From the IMG/VR virus record IMGVR_UViG_3300031857_013798, positions 222,230 through 286,229 of that record: a DNA stretch of 64,000 bases. One strand, written 5' to 3'. A model generated the notes under the pieces. That model ran no database searches, was not told the DNA's origin, and saw nothing but the letters and a program-made list of their open reading frames with translations. The DNA comes from a virus. Positions 8,690 through 17,363 of the stretch are shown here, one piece after another (position 1 is the first letter of the stretch; each line of letters starts with the position of its first letter). The position numbers and the translations under genes were made by a program.

Positions 8690-9231
8690 TATAATAAGTT
8701 TAACTCTTTGAGTTTGTTGACATAATGTGATTGTCCTTGAGCAACTTGTTGTTGCCAATCATTGTGTGCGTGTTGGTTGGCTTGATCGCTGATGTATTTC
8801 CAACACACAAACTCAACTCCATATTTCTCGCATGCTTTGGCAATGGCATAGGCTTCCATGTCTACAACATCTGCTGGTATTTGTAGTATGGGATTCATCA
8901 CAAAGTTGTCACCAGTACTGCAAGTTAAGCCAGTAGAGTTGCCAATGTGTGTGCTAGTTTCAAAAGGTGTTTGTCCTGGGGTACACCCTAATGCTTCACA
9001 AGTCATGTCTCTTTGCACAAACTGAGTGCATTGATAGAATCCTGGTGCGACTGTTATACCACCAGCTGTGCCAAAGTTAATGATACGCCGGGGACGATAC
9101 TTTGTGATAACTTCACTGGCAGTGATGGCAGCGTTAACCTTGCCCACACCAGTGTAAAACAAGTTCATCATGTGGCTGAGATCTGGTGCTTCTGCTCGAA
9201 TAGCTATTAAAATAATATCATTCATCAACAT
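8689..9231 (-). CDS. MTA/SAH nucleosidase-like nucleoside phosphorylase
   Basis: Member of the PNP/UDP phosphorylase superfamily, nearest to MTA/SAH nucleosidase (Pfs/MTAN), which releases adenine from S-adenosylhomocysteine, methylthioadenosine and 5'-deoxyadenosine. Visible hallmarks: GVGKVNAA and FGTAGGI in the N-terminal half, DMEAYAIA (the catalytic/ribose-binding Glu) and YISD with the catalytic Asp; an early Glu in IRAEAPD may be the first acid residue. At 180 residues it is shorter than cellular enzymes (about 230), with a reduced middle. ATG codons at 9231 and 9225 are both possible; GGAAGG upstream favours 9231. It overlaps the upstream adenine phosphoribosyltransferase gene, which uses its adenine product. 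Confidence 0.8.
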   Translation of the reverse strand: MLMNDIILIAIRAEAPDLSHMMNLFYTGVGKVNAAITASEVITKYRPRRIINFGTAGGITVAPGFYQCTQFVQRDMTCEALGCTPGQTPFETSTHIGNSTGLTCSTGDNFVMNPILQIPADVVDMEAYAIAKACEKYGVEFVCWKYISDQANQHAHNDWQQQVAQGQSHYVNKLKELNLL

Positions 9232-9742
9232 TGACCATTCCTTCCCACATAATATTGTGCCGAGTCAATGCTGTCCCTCCAGGCAAGTTCTGCAAGTTTA
9301 TAATCACAGCAGCAGAAATTTTAGTGTCAATCCAATGACTGCGAATTAGATTTGCTGTGGCCATTATAGTGCCTCCAGTGGCTAGCAAGTCATCCACAAT
9401 CAATGGATGTGCGCCTACTGGAGCGTGTGGGTGCATTTCAATGGTATCAGTGCTGTATTCAGTTTGATAGCTGTGTTGTATTGTGGGGCCGGGCAATTTG
9501 CCACGTTTACGTACTAGGATTAGTGGAAGTCCTAATTGTCTTGCTACAGGTGCCGCAAACACAAAGCCACGGCTTTCCACAGCCACAAGACTGGAAGCAT
9601 TATACCAATGTGCTTGATGCTTTAACCATCCACAGCAGTAATCAAATGCTTCTGGATTGGCAAGAATGCCAGTTACGTCAAAAAAGTTAATACCTGGTTT
9701 GGGCCAATCAGGTACTACAGGTACATGATCGAGGATGTTCAT
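9218..9742 (-). CDS. apt: Adenine phosphoribosyltransferase
   Basis: Converts adenine and PRPP to AMP. The PRPP-binding motif LIVDDLLATGGT lies at residues 114-125; FFDVTGIL near 20-27 and VAVESRGFVFAAPVA near 53-67 match the APRT family, and 174 residues is the usual length. It is transcribed with, and overlaps, the downstream nucleosidase gene by about 14 bases. Together they turn adenine-containing by-products of S-adenosylmethionine chemistry into AMP. Its ATG overlaps the stop of the upstream 111-residue gene. Phage-encoded APRT is uncommon. Confidence 0.9.
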   Translation of the reverse strand: MNILDHVPVVPDWPKPGINFFDVTGILANPEAFDYCCGWLKHQAHWYNASSLVAVESRGFVFAAPVARQLGLPLILVRKRGKLPGPTIQHSYQTEYSTDTIEMHPHAPVGAHPLIVDDLLATGGTIMATANLIRSHWIDTKISAAVIINLQNLPGGTALTRHNIMWEGMVNVDE

Positions 9743-10074
9743 ACAAATGTGTCTGGCCAGTCTCTAAATAAAGCATGTTGAATATTGCCTGACACAAATT
9801 GATTGAATGACTTGTGTTTGACTTCAAGTTCACCCTCAAGCGGTGCTACTCGTTTGAAAGCCGAGTCCATTTGACCCATGTCTCGGAACTCCATGATAAT
9901 CATCCATTCAGGCATGTCCGCAATTGAACGGAATCCCATCTTGCATCTTGTGATACGATAGTCTACCATCTTGTCTTCTGATATCAAATGATCAAAGAAA
10001 CTTTTCATTCCGTTGACCCAGTCTAAGTCTGAGATGTCGCCTTCTTTGTCTGCCCAAATTGTATATAAATCCAT
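9739..10074 (-). CDS. Conserved hypothetical protein, DUF6614-like
   Basis: 111 residues. The pattern (DLYTIWAD at the start, YRITRCKMGFRS, PEWMIIMEF, then an alpha-helical end with FKRVAP) resembles a small ferredoxin-like or dimeric alpha/beta-barrel protein and recalls the uncharacterised DUF6614 family. That match is from memory and needs a profile search. No catalytic motif is obvious. It lies in the minus-strand operon between a GNAT-like gene and apt, overlapping apt by 4 bases. Function unknown. Confidence 0.6.
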   Translation of the reverse strand: MDLYTIWADKEGDISDLDWVNGMKSFFDHLISEDKMVDYRITRCKMGFRSIADMPEWMIIMEFRDMGQMDSAFKRVAPLEGELEVKHKSFNQFVSGNIQHALFRDWPDTFV

Positions 10075-10076
10075 AG

Positions 10077-10511
10077 TTACTCCAGTGGTCCTAGTATTTC
10101 AAATCCGTCCATGTTGGATTTGTATAGGTGTGCTTGCTCAAGATACAAGTATTGGAATCCTCGTTCCTTGTAGATAGCACACTCTGTTTTCATTGTTTCA
10201 ATTCCCAACCGTAGTTTAGGATTGTTGTAGTTCCATGCAAATTGATCGCACAGTGCGTTATGATCATCATAGCGTCGGATCAAACTGAATGCAACCAATC
10301 GATTTTGATCGTAATATCCTATTACATCTGTCATTGGGTCTGTGTAACGACAGTCAAATATAGGCATCACACTTGCAAAATGTTTGTATTTGCAATAGTC
10401 TCTGTAGATAGAGTTTAGCTGTTTGATGTTGGGCTCACGCAAATACTCCCACTTTACATTTGGTGTGTAGTTGGTCTGGCTGAGATCGATTCTGGCAAAC
10501 TGATAGCTCAT
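10077..10511 (-). CDS. GNAT-fold-like protein resembling aminoacyl-protein transferases
   Basis: 144 residues. The C-terminal half (LRLGIETMKTEC, then GFQYLYLEQA and DGFEILGP) resembles the GNAT-like domain of bacterial leucyl/arginyl-protein transferases, where a long helix is followed by a GYxYLYLG-type strand. IGYYDQNRLVAFSLIRR fits the preceding beta strands. The acyl-CoA or tRNA-binding part cannot be verified by eye. It overlaps the upstream 166-residue gene by ATGA-type coupling in the minus-strand operon. Could modify protein N-termini or be an unrelated GNAT acetyltransferase. Confidence 0.55.
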   Translation of the reverse strand: MSYQFARIDLSQTNYTPNVKWEYLREPNIKQLNSIYRDYCKYKHFASVMPIFDCRYTDPMTDVIGYYDQNRLVAFSLIRRYDDHNALCDQFAWNYNNPKLRLGIETMKTECAIYKERGFQYLYLEQAHLYKSNMDGFEILGPLE

Positions 10512-11008
10512 CTTGGATCCTTACGATGTTCAAACAGTCCCGCAAGATACTCTTCTGGCCAGTTGTGATAGAATCCCTTCTCAGCCATAAGTTTGGCTTT
10601 GTTGTTTAAGTCGCTGAGACTTTGCACTAGAGCTAGAGCATACTTGCCTTGATTCATACACACACCGTTCACCATCTCAACGTCTGCGGGATGATCCTCT
10701 AGTGCAAGTAGATCGTTGCGTAACAAATGTTCCTTGTTGGCATTTTTCAAACTGTCACTGAACAATTCATATGGCCATTCCACAGGATCGTAAGCATAGA
10801 TAATAACTTCCTTATCGCCCATGCCCCATCGTGCTCGATTTTTAAGATCAAAGTAAGGATCTACGCCAACATGTACATCGTAGCTTTTTTTCATGCGTGC
10901 TGAGCGTGCGTATGGACAAGGAGCCCAGCCTCCAAGAGCAGGATGTGGAACTTCTACAAAGTTCACAATCCAGTTTTCAATATCTTGTTTAACTGTATCT
11001 AAGTCCAT
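10508..11008 (-). CDS. Conserved hypothetical protein
   Basis: 166 residues, unknown role. The N-terminus has WIVNFVEVPHPALGGWAPC then PYARSAR, a pattern I associate with uncharacterised phage proteins; the PCPYA element looks like a conserved active or binding site. Mixed alpha/beta, soluble, no membrane segment. Its ATG overlaps by one base (TAATG) the stop of the -1 frame extension of gp26, so its translation is probably coupled to ribosomes that complete the frameshifted product. Confidence 0.6.
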   Translation of the reverse strand: MDLDTVKQDIENWIVNFVEVPHPALGGWAPCPYARSARMKKSYDVHVGVDPYFDLKNRARWGMGDKEVIIYAYDPVEWPYELFSDSLKNANKEHLLRNDLLALEDHPADVEMVNGVCMNQGKYALALVQSLSDLNNKAKLMAEKGFYHNWPEEYLAGLFEHRKDPR

Positions 11009-11238
11009 TAGAAATACGGCAGTTTAGTTTTGTTGGTGGTTTCCATGTTTTCTTCGGCTATCTTGCTGATCATTTTTCTTTCAGTGAAACTTAGTGCCAA
11101 CACCTGATCGTAGGTGAGTCCGCCGCGCATTAACCAAGCCAATCTTAAACTGTTTGATCTAATTGCGTTGGCCTCCTGATCAAGGCTGTCAATGTACTCG
11201 CCAATTTCCTCTACTGGGAGGATCAGGAGGCGGCTTCG
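11008..11238 (-). CDS. -1 frame extension of gp26 (tail assembly chaperone fusion)
   Basis: An open frame of 76 codons that continues gp26 in the -1 frame. It encodes EEIGEYIDSLDQEAN, LRLAWLMRGGLTYDQVLALS and ends KTKLPYF. From the last in-frame stop at 11272 down to the Met of WLMRGG (about 11130) there is no ATG or GTG, and only one late TTG, so independent initiation would remove half of it. Slippage on TTTTTTC (11244-11238) would join it to gp26 residue 277, giving a 353-residue fusion. This resembles the G/GT chaperone pair of other long-tailed phages. The first codon shown is the first after the slip. Confidence 0.75.
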   Translation of the reverse strand, partial: RSRLLILPVEEIGEYIDSLDQEANAIRSNSLRLAWLMRGGLTYDQVLALSFTERKMISKIAEENMETTNKTKLPYF

Positions 11239-11244
11239 AAAAAA
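11171..11244 (-). promoter_or_regulatory. Programmed -1 ribosomal frameshift signal
   Basis: On the minus strand the gp26 frame reads AAT TTT TTC, giving the slippery heptamer T TTT TTC (11244-11238). After a 6-base spacer, GCCTCCTGATC (11231-11221) pairs perfectly over 11 bp with GATCAGGAGGC (11181-11171), with a 39-base loop. The gp26 stop (11225-11223) lies inside the 5' arm. Heptamer, spacer and stem match canonical -1 frameshift sites. Confidence 0.8.
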
Positions 11245-12068
11245 TTTGTAAGATCCAGATTTAGTGCTTGATCATGTTCGTGATTGCATTCACTGCAAGT
11301 GAGATGCACAGGTTTCAGTTCTGTACGATTGCGCAAGTCAACTGCGTGATCTCTAACAGCAACAAAAATTTGACGATCGCAGTTTTGCAAAAATTCATCA
11401 ATGTGCTCAGTCTCTGACACAACAGCATTTGGTGTACGAATTGCTGAAATTGAGTACTTGAGAGCTCGCATGGTCAGCTGAGTTAGTATTTTCATCACTT
11501 CTGCTAGTTTTTGTAACTTTTCGTCTTCGGTGAGCTCAGTATCCATGCTGATGTTGCGCATCATGCGTTGATTTTCAAACTGCTCAAGATTGATTTCATT
11601 TTGCTTTTCGTAACTCATGGGATGAAAATAAATTTCCAAATCACCATAAGTTACTGTGGCAGAAAAGTCCGGCATGGTCAACTGATCCAGTGCATTGCGC
11701 AAGTCTAACGCAAAACTCTCAATGTGTTTGCAAGCAGGACATGTAGTTTCAATTTCAAGCTCATGCCCGTAGCTGGCAATACGAATAGCAACTAGGATAG
11801 AATTCAAATCTGCCACAGGAGCATGCCAGGCATTCTTAATTGACGGCACACAACTGTGTATTACATTGACCACAGCTTGCCCGCTAAACAGCGCATCTGG
11901 CGTGCGATAGGTGATTTCGTCAATGGCTGTCATGGGATAAACAGGCAGCTCACCGTTTTGAGGCACGTCTAAGCTGCCTTCGGGCCAGTATTTGCCCTGG
12001 CTGGGCAACCGCAAGTAAATTGCTGGTTGTCTAAAAAATTGTCTAAGTGGATTGTGATTTTGGTTCAT
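11223..12068 (-). CDS. 26: gp26-like baseplate hub/tail assembly chaperone
   Basis: 281 residues, T4 baseplate-hub gp26 family. Two CxxC pairs, TCPACKH near residue 103 and TCSECNHEH near 260, suggest a zinc site, and FHPMSYEKQNEI is a family-like segment. It is divergent from and adjacent to the tape-measure gene, where long-tailed phages normally encode the tail assembly chaperone. The 3' end carries a slippery heptamer and stem-loop for a -1 frameshift into a 76-codon extension. On the minus strand TATAAGTA (12098-12091), one base off the late octamer, lies 22 bases before the ATG and may be its promoter. Confidence 0.8.
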   Translation of the reverse strand: MNQNHNPLRQFFRQPAIYLRLPSQGKYWPEGSLDVPQNGELPVYPMTAIDEITYRTPDALFSGQAVVNVIHSCVPSIKNAWHAPVADLNSILVAIRIASYGHELEIETTCPACKHIESFALDLRNALDQLTMPDFSATVTYGDLEIYFHPMSYEKQNEINLEQFENQRMMRNISMDTELTEDEKLQKLAEVMKILTQLTMRALKYSISAIRTPNAVVSETEHIDEFLQNCDRQIFVAVRDHAVDLRNRTELKPVHLTCSECNHEHDQALNLDLTNFFEAAS

Positions 12069-12076
12069 AGTGTACC

Positions 12077-12084
12077 CATAAATA
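12077..12084 (+). promoter_or_regulatory. Late promoter (CATAAATA), tape measure
   Basis: T4-type late octamer ending 25 bases before the ATG at 12110, in the short divergent gap between gp26 and the tape-measure gene. Confidence 0.65.
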
Positions 12085-12109
12085 TACTTCTACTTATAGG
12101 TGTTTTTCA

Positions 12110-15100
12110 ATGGCGGACGTAAATCAAGCATCACAAGAAATGGCTGAAGTCATAGCACGAGTTTCTGACGACCTTAGAAATTTTGGGCGAGTTACTGAAG
12201 ATACCCAGGCAGCACTGGCAGCAGGAAGTTTCCGTCGAGCAAAAGAACTTGACAAGGCCAGTGCGTTAACAGCAGGTGCGCTGGGAAACCTAGCAGGTGC
12301 AGGTCTTGCAGCCGGCAAAGCCATGTACGATGGCCAAAAAGGCGCCGCAGCATTTAACAGTTCACTTGACAGCATGAGCAAAGCAGTTACCGCAGCCGGT
12401 GCTGCGTTGACTTTCTTGGTGCCTGGCGGGTTCTTGATCAAAGCTCTAATTGGTCTGGGCACAGCCGCAGTTGGCGCTAGTATTAAGATGACTCAGGCGG
12501 CCAACGACATGGCCGACAACTTGTTTGCTGCCAATACCAAAATGGCCAAAGCTGGCCTGGCTGGTTCAGATGGCATGATGGGCATCTTCCGCGACGCCAA
12601 GAAGCTTGGCTTGAGCATGAAAGAGCTGGGTGTATACACCAATGCAGTAGCAGCCAACAGCGCAGAATTGGCCTTGTTCAAAGGCACAGCATTTGAAGGA
12701 CGTCAGGCATTTGCCAACATTGGTGCGGCCATGAAGCCTTTCCGGGTCAGCTTAGAGGCAGCTGGTATCAGTCTGGAAGATCAGATTGAAGGAACAGCTG
12801 GCTATTTGAGACTGCAAACTTTGATTGGTCAGAGTCAAAACAAAACCAACCAAGAACTGGCTACTGGTGCTAGAAAATATCTTGTTGAAATGGACGGCCT
12901 CAGCAAGCTCACAGGCATGCAACGTCAAGAAATTGAAAAGCAAATGGAATCTGCTCTCAGCGAACAGAGATTCCGTGCCAAGCTGGATGCCATGCGAGCG
13001 ACCAAGGATCCTCAACAAATGGCTGCTGCTGATCAACTGATGAGAGCTAATCTTATGTTGAGCAAGCAGGCTCCAGAGTTAGGACAAGCATTTAGAGACA
13101 TTCAATCTGGAGCTCTTACCAGCGATGCTGCTGTCAAGGGCGTGATCAGCACTCAAGGTCAGTTGATGCAATCAAGTGAAGCATTGCAGTCAGGTCAAAT
13201 TGATGCCAATCAAGCTGTCAAACAAATTGGTACCTCAATTGGCCAATTCAATAAGGACTTGAACTTTACGGCTCAGCTGGGCCTGTTGAATGATTTTGCA
13301 ATTGATTATGCACAGGGACAAAAACTGGCTATTTTTGCCCAGCAAGACATCAGTAAGATAGCTGCTGAAATTGTCGTTGAACAAAACAAACAGATGAGTG
13401 GCCTGGGTGATGCCAACACTCGGGCCATGGCTGAACTGCGTGAAATGCAGCGCAATGCCAATGAAAAATTTGAGACCACAGTGTCGCAATCAATCAGCAC
13501 TGCCATTGCCATGAGCAAATCTTTGGTCGGAGTTACTGAACCTATTGCCACTGCATTTAAAGAACTGCAACCAGTGATGGACAAGTTTATGAAACAAATG
13601 GTCAAACTCACAGACTGGATTGCCGAAAAACTAGGATTCATTGTTGGTAAAACTGTTGATGTGGTAGAAGCCACACAAAAAGACGGCATGGGCGGATTTT
13701 ACAGATCTGGCGGCAGTGAAATGGTTGGAACTGGTGTTGGTGCATTAGCTGGTGCGGCGGGTGGTAAAATAGCTGGTACTTATGCAGGTGGAATAGTTGG
13801 CTCTCTTTTTGGACCTGCGGGCACTGTGGCTGGAGCCGCTATAGGTGGAAAGATTGGCCCATATATTGCCACTGCCCTTGGTAGTGTTCTTGGCAAATAT
13901 TTAGGCATGGGCGCTGATGCATTAGGTACCGCATTAACTCCTCCTGGGCGTGCCGCTGGCGGACCTGTCAGCAGACGAAATCCCTACATTGTGGGCGAAC
14001 GTGGTCCAGAGCTCATGGTGCCTGAGCAATCAGGAAAAATTATAAACAATGACAAACTAAGCAAGATGTTTGAGTCAATGGCTTCTTCTGTATCTTCAGG
14101 ACAAGTCAGTGTTGATATGATATCTCAAGTGATGGGCAGTTCTGTAACTGTGGTTACTAACACCAATGACGAACTGACTAACAATTTGAGAACCACACAA
14201 AACGTTGGTAGCACATATCAAGCAATACTGAGATCTGTTGACGAGCTAAACGATAAAAACAAAAAAACAACAGAATCAGTAATTGTAGCTCAACGTGATA
14301 CTTTGACAGACATACAACGCATTGAACGTTACACTGATCAAGACACCAAACGCACAAAAGAGTTTGTGGATTTTCACAAAAAATATCTTGACAGTGTCAC
14401 CCAGATATTGGGTGAAAACTTAGAGCTACTGCAAGAACAATCTGAACAAAGTGGTTCTGCGGGTTCAGGCGGTGCGCCAGGCATGGGTGGAGGCACTGGC
14501 CTAAAAATTCCAGCAGCACCACCAGCTGGGGGCATGGGCGGAGGTAGCGGTGTTAGCCCAGGTGGCGGCCAAGGCATGAAAACTGCCAATGAAAACAATT
14601 TGTTGTCCATGGGCCTCAAATTTGATCCCAATCGTGATGTACAAGCTGAAGGCGCGGCAATCAGCCCTAAGCTGATTGAGCTGGCTAAAAATGTTCAAAG
14701 TCTAGTGCCTGGATTTTCAGCATTTACAGGATTTAACGATCAATTCCACAATGAAAAAAGTCCAAATAGCTTGCATACCAAAGGCCAGGCCATGGACTTT
14801 GTGCTGAACAAAAAGCCCACACGAGAAGAAGGTGCAAGCATTGTTAGTTGGCTCAAACAGTCAGGAGCCAGTCTTGCTATAGATGAGTACCACAACGCCA
14901 CTAAAAATGCCACAGGTGGCCACTTCCATGCACAGATCCCGGCATTTGGTGATGGCGGCATGGTGGACAAAGCCACACTGGCGTTGATTGGTGAAAAAGG
15001 TCCAGAAGCTGTGATTCCCATGGATGGCAAAGAAATTCCACTGAATATATCCAAGCCAATTCCGATCAAGCTGGATTTCAAAGATGTAATGGCCGAAGGC

Positions 15101-15586
15101 GGCATTGGCCCATCAGTCATGGGCTACAATCAATATACGGGTTACAATACAGGAGCAGTAAGTACTGATCTTGCCGCAGTTAAAGAAATTGCAACAGCCA
15201 TGGGGGCTTTTGATAAAGCATCACAAACCATCACTGATCCAGCAACCTGGAAAGAAATTATAAATTCAGGCATTGCAACAAATTTTGATACTAATATTAT
15301 GAAAATAGGCACTCAAATGTTTGACGGCGCAGGCCCCCTATTAGGTCAACGATTGAATGATATTGTGGCCGAAAACGGTGTGAATCAGAAAGAAGCATTT
15401 GATTTAATGTTTGCAGAGTTCAAAGAAGCTATGACAGTATTGGGAACAGAAATGGCAAATAAAATAGCCAAAGAAAACGCTTCCCCAGAAACAGATGCGC
15501 TGATTGCCGGCATTGATGCACTAATTGCCAAGCAGAGTGAAGCCAACGACATCAGCAAGAAGATACTCCAGGTGAGTGCAAACTAA
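12110..15586 (+). CDS. Tail tape measure protein with M15-like peptidase domain
   Basis: 1158 residues. Ala/Gly-rich helical N-terminal half with hydrophobic glycine-zipper segments near 545-600, typical of tape-measure proteins that span the tail lumen and enter the host membrane. The motif GGPVSRRNPYIVGERGPE (about 618-635) and a second copy-like GDGGMVDKATLALIGEKGPE (about 945-964) are frequent in these proteins. Between them is a D-Ala-D-Ala peptidase-like (M15/VanY) domain: SLHTKGQAMDF (about 886-896, His and Asp ligands) and GGHFHAQ (about 935-941, His ligand), suggesting peptidoglycan cleavage during DNA entry. It takes the place of T4 gp29. Confidence 0.85.
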   Translation: MADVNQASQEMAEVIARVSDDLRNFGRVTEDTQAALAAGSFRRAKELDKASALTAGALGNLAGAGLAAGKAMYDGQKGAAAFNSSLDSMSKAVTAAGAALTFLVPGGFLIKALIGLGTAAVGASIKMTQAANDMADNLFAANTKMAKAGLAGSDGMMGIFRDAKKLGLSMKELGVYTNAVAANSAELALFKGTAFEGRQAFANIGAAMKPFRVSLEAAGISLEDQIEGTAGYLRLQTLIGQSQNKTNQELATGARKYLVEMDGLSKLTGMQRQEIEKQMESALSEQRFRAKLDAMRATKDPQQMAAADQLMRANLMLSKQAPELGQAFRDIQSGALTSDAAVKGVISTQGQLMQSSEALQSGQIDANQAVKQIGTSIGQFNKDLNFTAQLGLLNDFAIDYAQGQKLAIFAQQDISKIAAEIVVEQNKQMSGLGDANTRAMAELREMQRNANEKFETTVSQSISTAIAMSKSLVGVTEPIATAFKELQPVMDKFMKQMVKLTDWIAEKLGFIVGKTVDVVEATQKDGMGGFYRSGGSEMVGTGVGALAGAAGGKIAGTYAGGIVGSLFGPAGTVAGAAIGGKIGPYIATALGSVLGKYLGMGADALGTALTPPGRAAGGPVSRRNPYIVGERGPELMVPEQSGKIINNDKLSKMFESMASSVSSGQVSVDMISQVMGSSVTVVTNTNDELTNNLRTTQNVGSTYQAILRSVDELNDKNKKTTESVIVAQRDTLTDIQRIERYTDQDTKRTKEFVDFHKKYLDSVTQILGENLELLQEQSEQSGSAGSGGAPGMGGGTGLKIPAAPPAGGMGGGSGVSPGGGQGMKTANENNLLSMGLKFDPNRDVQAEGAAISPKLIELAKNVQSLVPGFSAFTGFNDQFHNEKSPNSLHTKGQAMDFVLNKKPTREEGASIVSWLKQSGASLAIDEYHNATKNATGGHFHAQIPAFGDGGMVDKATLALIGEKGPEAVIPMDGKEIPLNISKPIPIKLDFKDVMAEGGIGPSVMGYNQYTGYNTGAVSTDLAAVKEIATAMGAFDKASQTITDPATWKEIINSGIATNFDTNIMKIGTQMFDGAGPLLGQRLNDIVAENGVNQKEAFDLMFAEFKEAMTVLGTEMANKIAKENASPETDALIAGIDALIAKQSEANDISKKILQVSAN

Positions 15587-15587
15587 C

Positions 15588-15595
15588 GGTAAATA
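15588..15595 (+). promoter_or_regulatory. Late promoter (GGTAAATA), gp20
   Basis: Octamer ends 7 bases before the ATG of gp20 at 15603. No Shine-Dalgarno is seen, so the message would start at or next to the start codon. Confidence 0.6.
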
Positions 15596-15602
15596 AACAA
15601 CC

Positions 15603-17363
15603 ATGGCAGAACCCAAACAACAAGGCTGGCGCAAATATTTCAAAGTTGCAGACACATCCGGAGTGATGAGTCCAATTTCTGGACAAAATCAATTTGGATT
15701 GTCCAACTACGGCAAAAACGACGGCTCTGATTCGATGATAAATGATTTTACTTTTCGAAACTATGCCAGCAGATTGCCCGAAGTTTATTCAGGCCATCCC
15801 AACAGAGTAGAGCGTTACAATCAGTATGAGAACATGGACATGGACTCAGAGATCAATGCCTGCTTGGATATTATTGCTGAGTTTTCCACACAGATCAACG
15901 AGTCAAACGCCACCCCGTTTGACATTCAATACAACGAAACACCCACAGACCACGAAGTTGACATCATTAAAAAACAACTGCAACAGTGGGTCAAGCTGAA
16001 CAAACTAGATCAGCGCATATTTAAACTGTTCCGTAACACCATCAAGTATGGTGATCAGGTGTTTGTGCGTGATCCAGAAACATTTGAAATGTACTGGGTT
16101 GACATGACCAAAGTTGCTAGAGTTATTGTGAACGAATCTGAAGGCAAACGTCCTGAACAATATGTGATCCGTGACATCAACCCCAACTTCCAAAACATGA
16201 CTGTGGCAGCAAAGACCACCACAGACTACATGACCAATCCTGTGACAGGCAGTGTATCTGGCGCTGCCAACTACACCATGCCCAATGGTGGGTCAGGTGG
16301 CGGCGTGGGCAACAGTCGCTTTATGACTGCCATGAACGAAACTTGTTTAGATGCCAAGCATGTGATACACATGAGCTTGAACGAAGGCCTAGACGTATTT
16401 TGGCCGTTTGGACGCAGTGTACTAGAACAGATTTACAAAGTATTCAAGCAAAAAGAACTGCTGGAAGATGCAATCTTGATTTATCGTGTGAGCCGTGCTC
16501 CTGAACGACGAATCTTTAAAATTGACGTAGGCAACATGCCATCACACTTGGCCATGGCGTTTGTGGAACGTGTTAAAAACGAAATGCATCAACGTAGAAT
16601 CCCCACGGTATCAGGTGGCGGAGCCAACATGATGGATAGCAGTTACAATCCACTGTCAATCAACGAAGACTACTTTTTCCCACAAGGACAAGACGGCCGC
16701 GGAAGCTCAGTTGAGACATTGCCAGGCGGTCAAAACCTAGGCGAAATTGACGACTTAAAGTACTTTAACAACAAAATGGCCCGTGGTCTGCGTGTGCCAT
16801 CGAGCTATTTGCCCACTGGTCCTGACGATTCAGACCGTGCTTTTTCAGACGGAAAAGTAGGCACAGCTCTTATACAAGAGTACAGATTCAACCAGTATTG
16901 TGAGCGTTTGCAAGGGCATATTTCACAAAAATTAGACGACGAATTCAAGATGTTTTTGAAATGGCGTGGGTTTAACATAGACTCTAGCCTGTTTAATTTG
17001 AAGTTTTCACCGCCTCAAAACTTTGCAAGTTATCGTCAAAGCGAACTAGACAACACAAGAATTCAAGCATTCACAGCCATGGAGCAACTGCCTTACATGT
17101 CAAAACGTTTTATGCTACAGCGTTTCTTGGGATTGAGTGAAGACGAAATCAAAGAAAACGAAGAACTCTGGCGAGAAGAACGTGATAGCCCTGAAATGCA
17201 AAATTCAGGCGGTGCTGACTTACGTTCTGTGGGTATCACGCCTGGCGGCATGGAAACTGATATTACCACTGGCGAAGAAATTGGGCAAATGCAACAGCCT
17301 GGCGCAGGCGAAATGGTTGGCCCTGGCGCGGCTGCACCTGGGGCTGCACCTGGCGGAGTATAA
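15603..17363 (+). CDS. 20: Portal vertex protein gp20
   Basis: Forms the dodecameric ring through which DNA enters and leaves the head. 586 residues (T4 gp20 is 524). Recognisable family segments include YENMDMDSEINACLDIIAE near 80-98, ILIYRVSRAPERRIFKIDVG near 295-314, and LKYFNNKMARGLRVPSSYLP near 380-399. The C-terminus ends in an Ala/Gly/Pro-rich tail (about 560-586) that is probably disordered. It heads the conserved head cassette (portal, small protein, acidic core protein, protease, scaffold, capsid). Confidence 0.95.
   Translation: MAEPKQQGWRKYFKVADTSGVMSPISGQNQFGLSNYGKNDGSDSMINDFTFRNYASRLPEVYSGHPNRVERYNQYENMDMDSEINACLDIIAEFSTQINESNATPFDIQYNETPTDHEVDIIKKQLQQWVKLNKLDQRIFKLFRNTIKYGDQVFVRDPETFEMYWVDMTKVARVIVNESEGKRPEQYVIRDINPNFQNMTVAAKTTTDYMTNPVTGSVSGAANYTMPNGGSGGGVGNSRFMTAMNETCLDAKHVIHMSLNEGLDVFWPFGRSVLEQIYKVFKQKELLEDAILIYRVSRAPERRIFKIDVGNMPSHLAMAFVERVKNEMHQRRIPTVSGGGANMMDSSYNPLSINEDYFFPQGQDGRGSSVETLPGGQNLGEIDDLKYFNNKMARGLRVPSSYLPTGPDDSDRAFSDGKVGTALIQEYRFNQYCERLQGHISQKLDDEFKMFLKWRGFNIDSSLFNLKFSPPQNFASYRQSELDNTRIQAFTAMEQLPYMSKRFMLQRFLGLSEDEIKENEELWREERDSPEMQNSGGADLRSVGITPGGMETDITTGEEIGQMQQPGAGEMVGPGAAAPGAAPGGV

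Noticed and set aside
11171-11181. Strong AGGAGG on the minus strand as ribosome site for a separate gp26-extension gene
   Set aside because: No ATG, GTG or TTG at proper spacing follows; the bases are better explained as the 3' arm of the frameshift stem.
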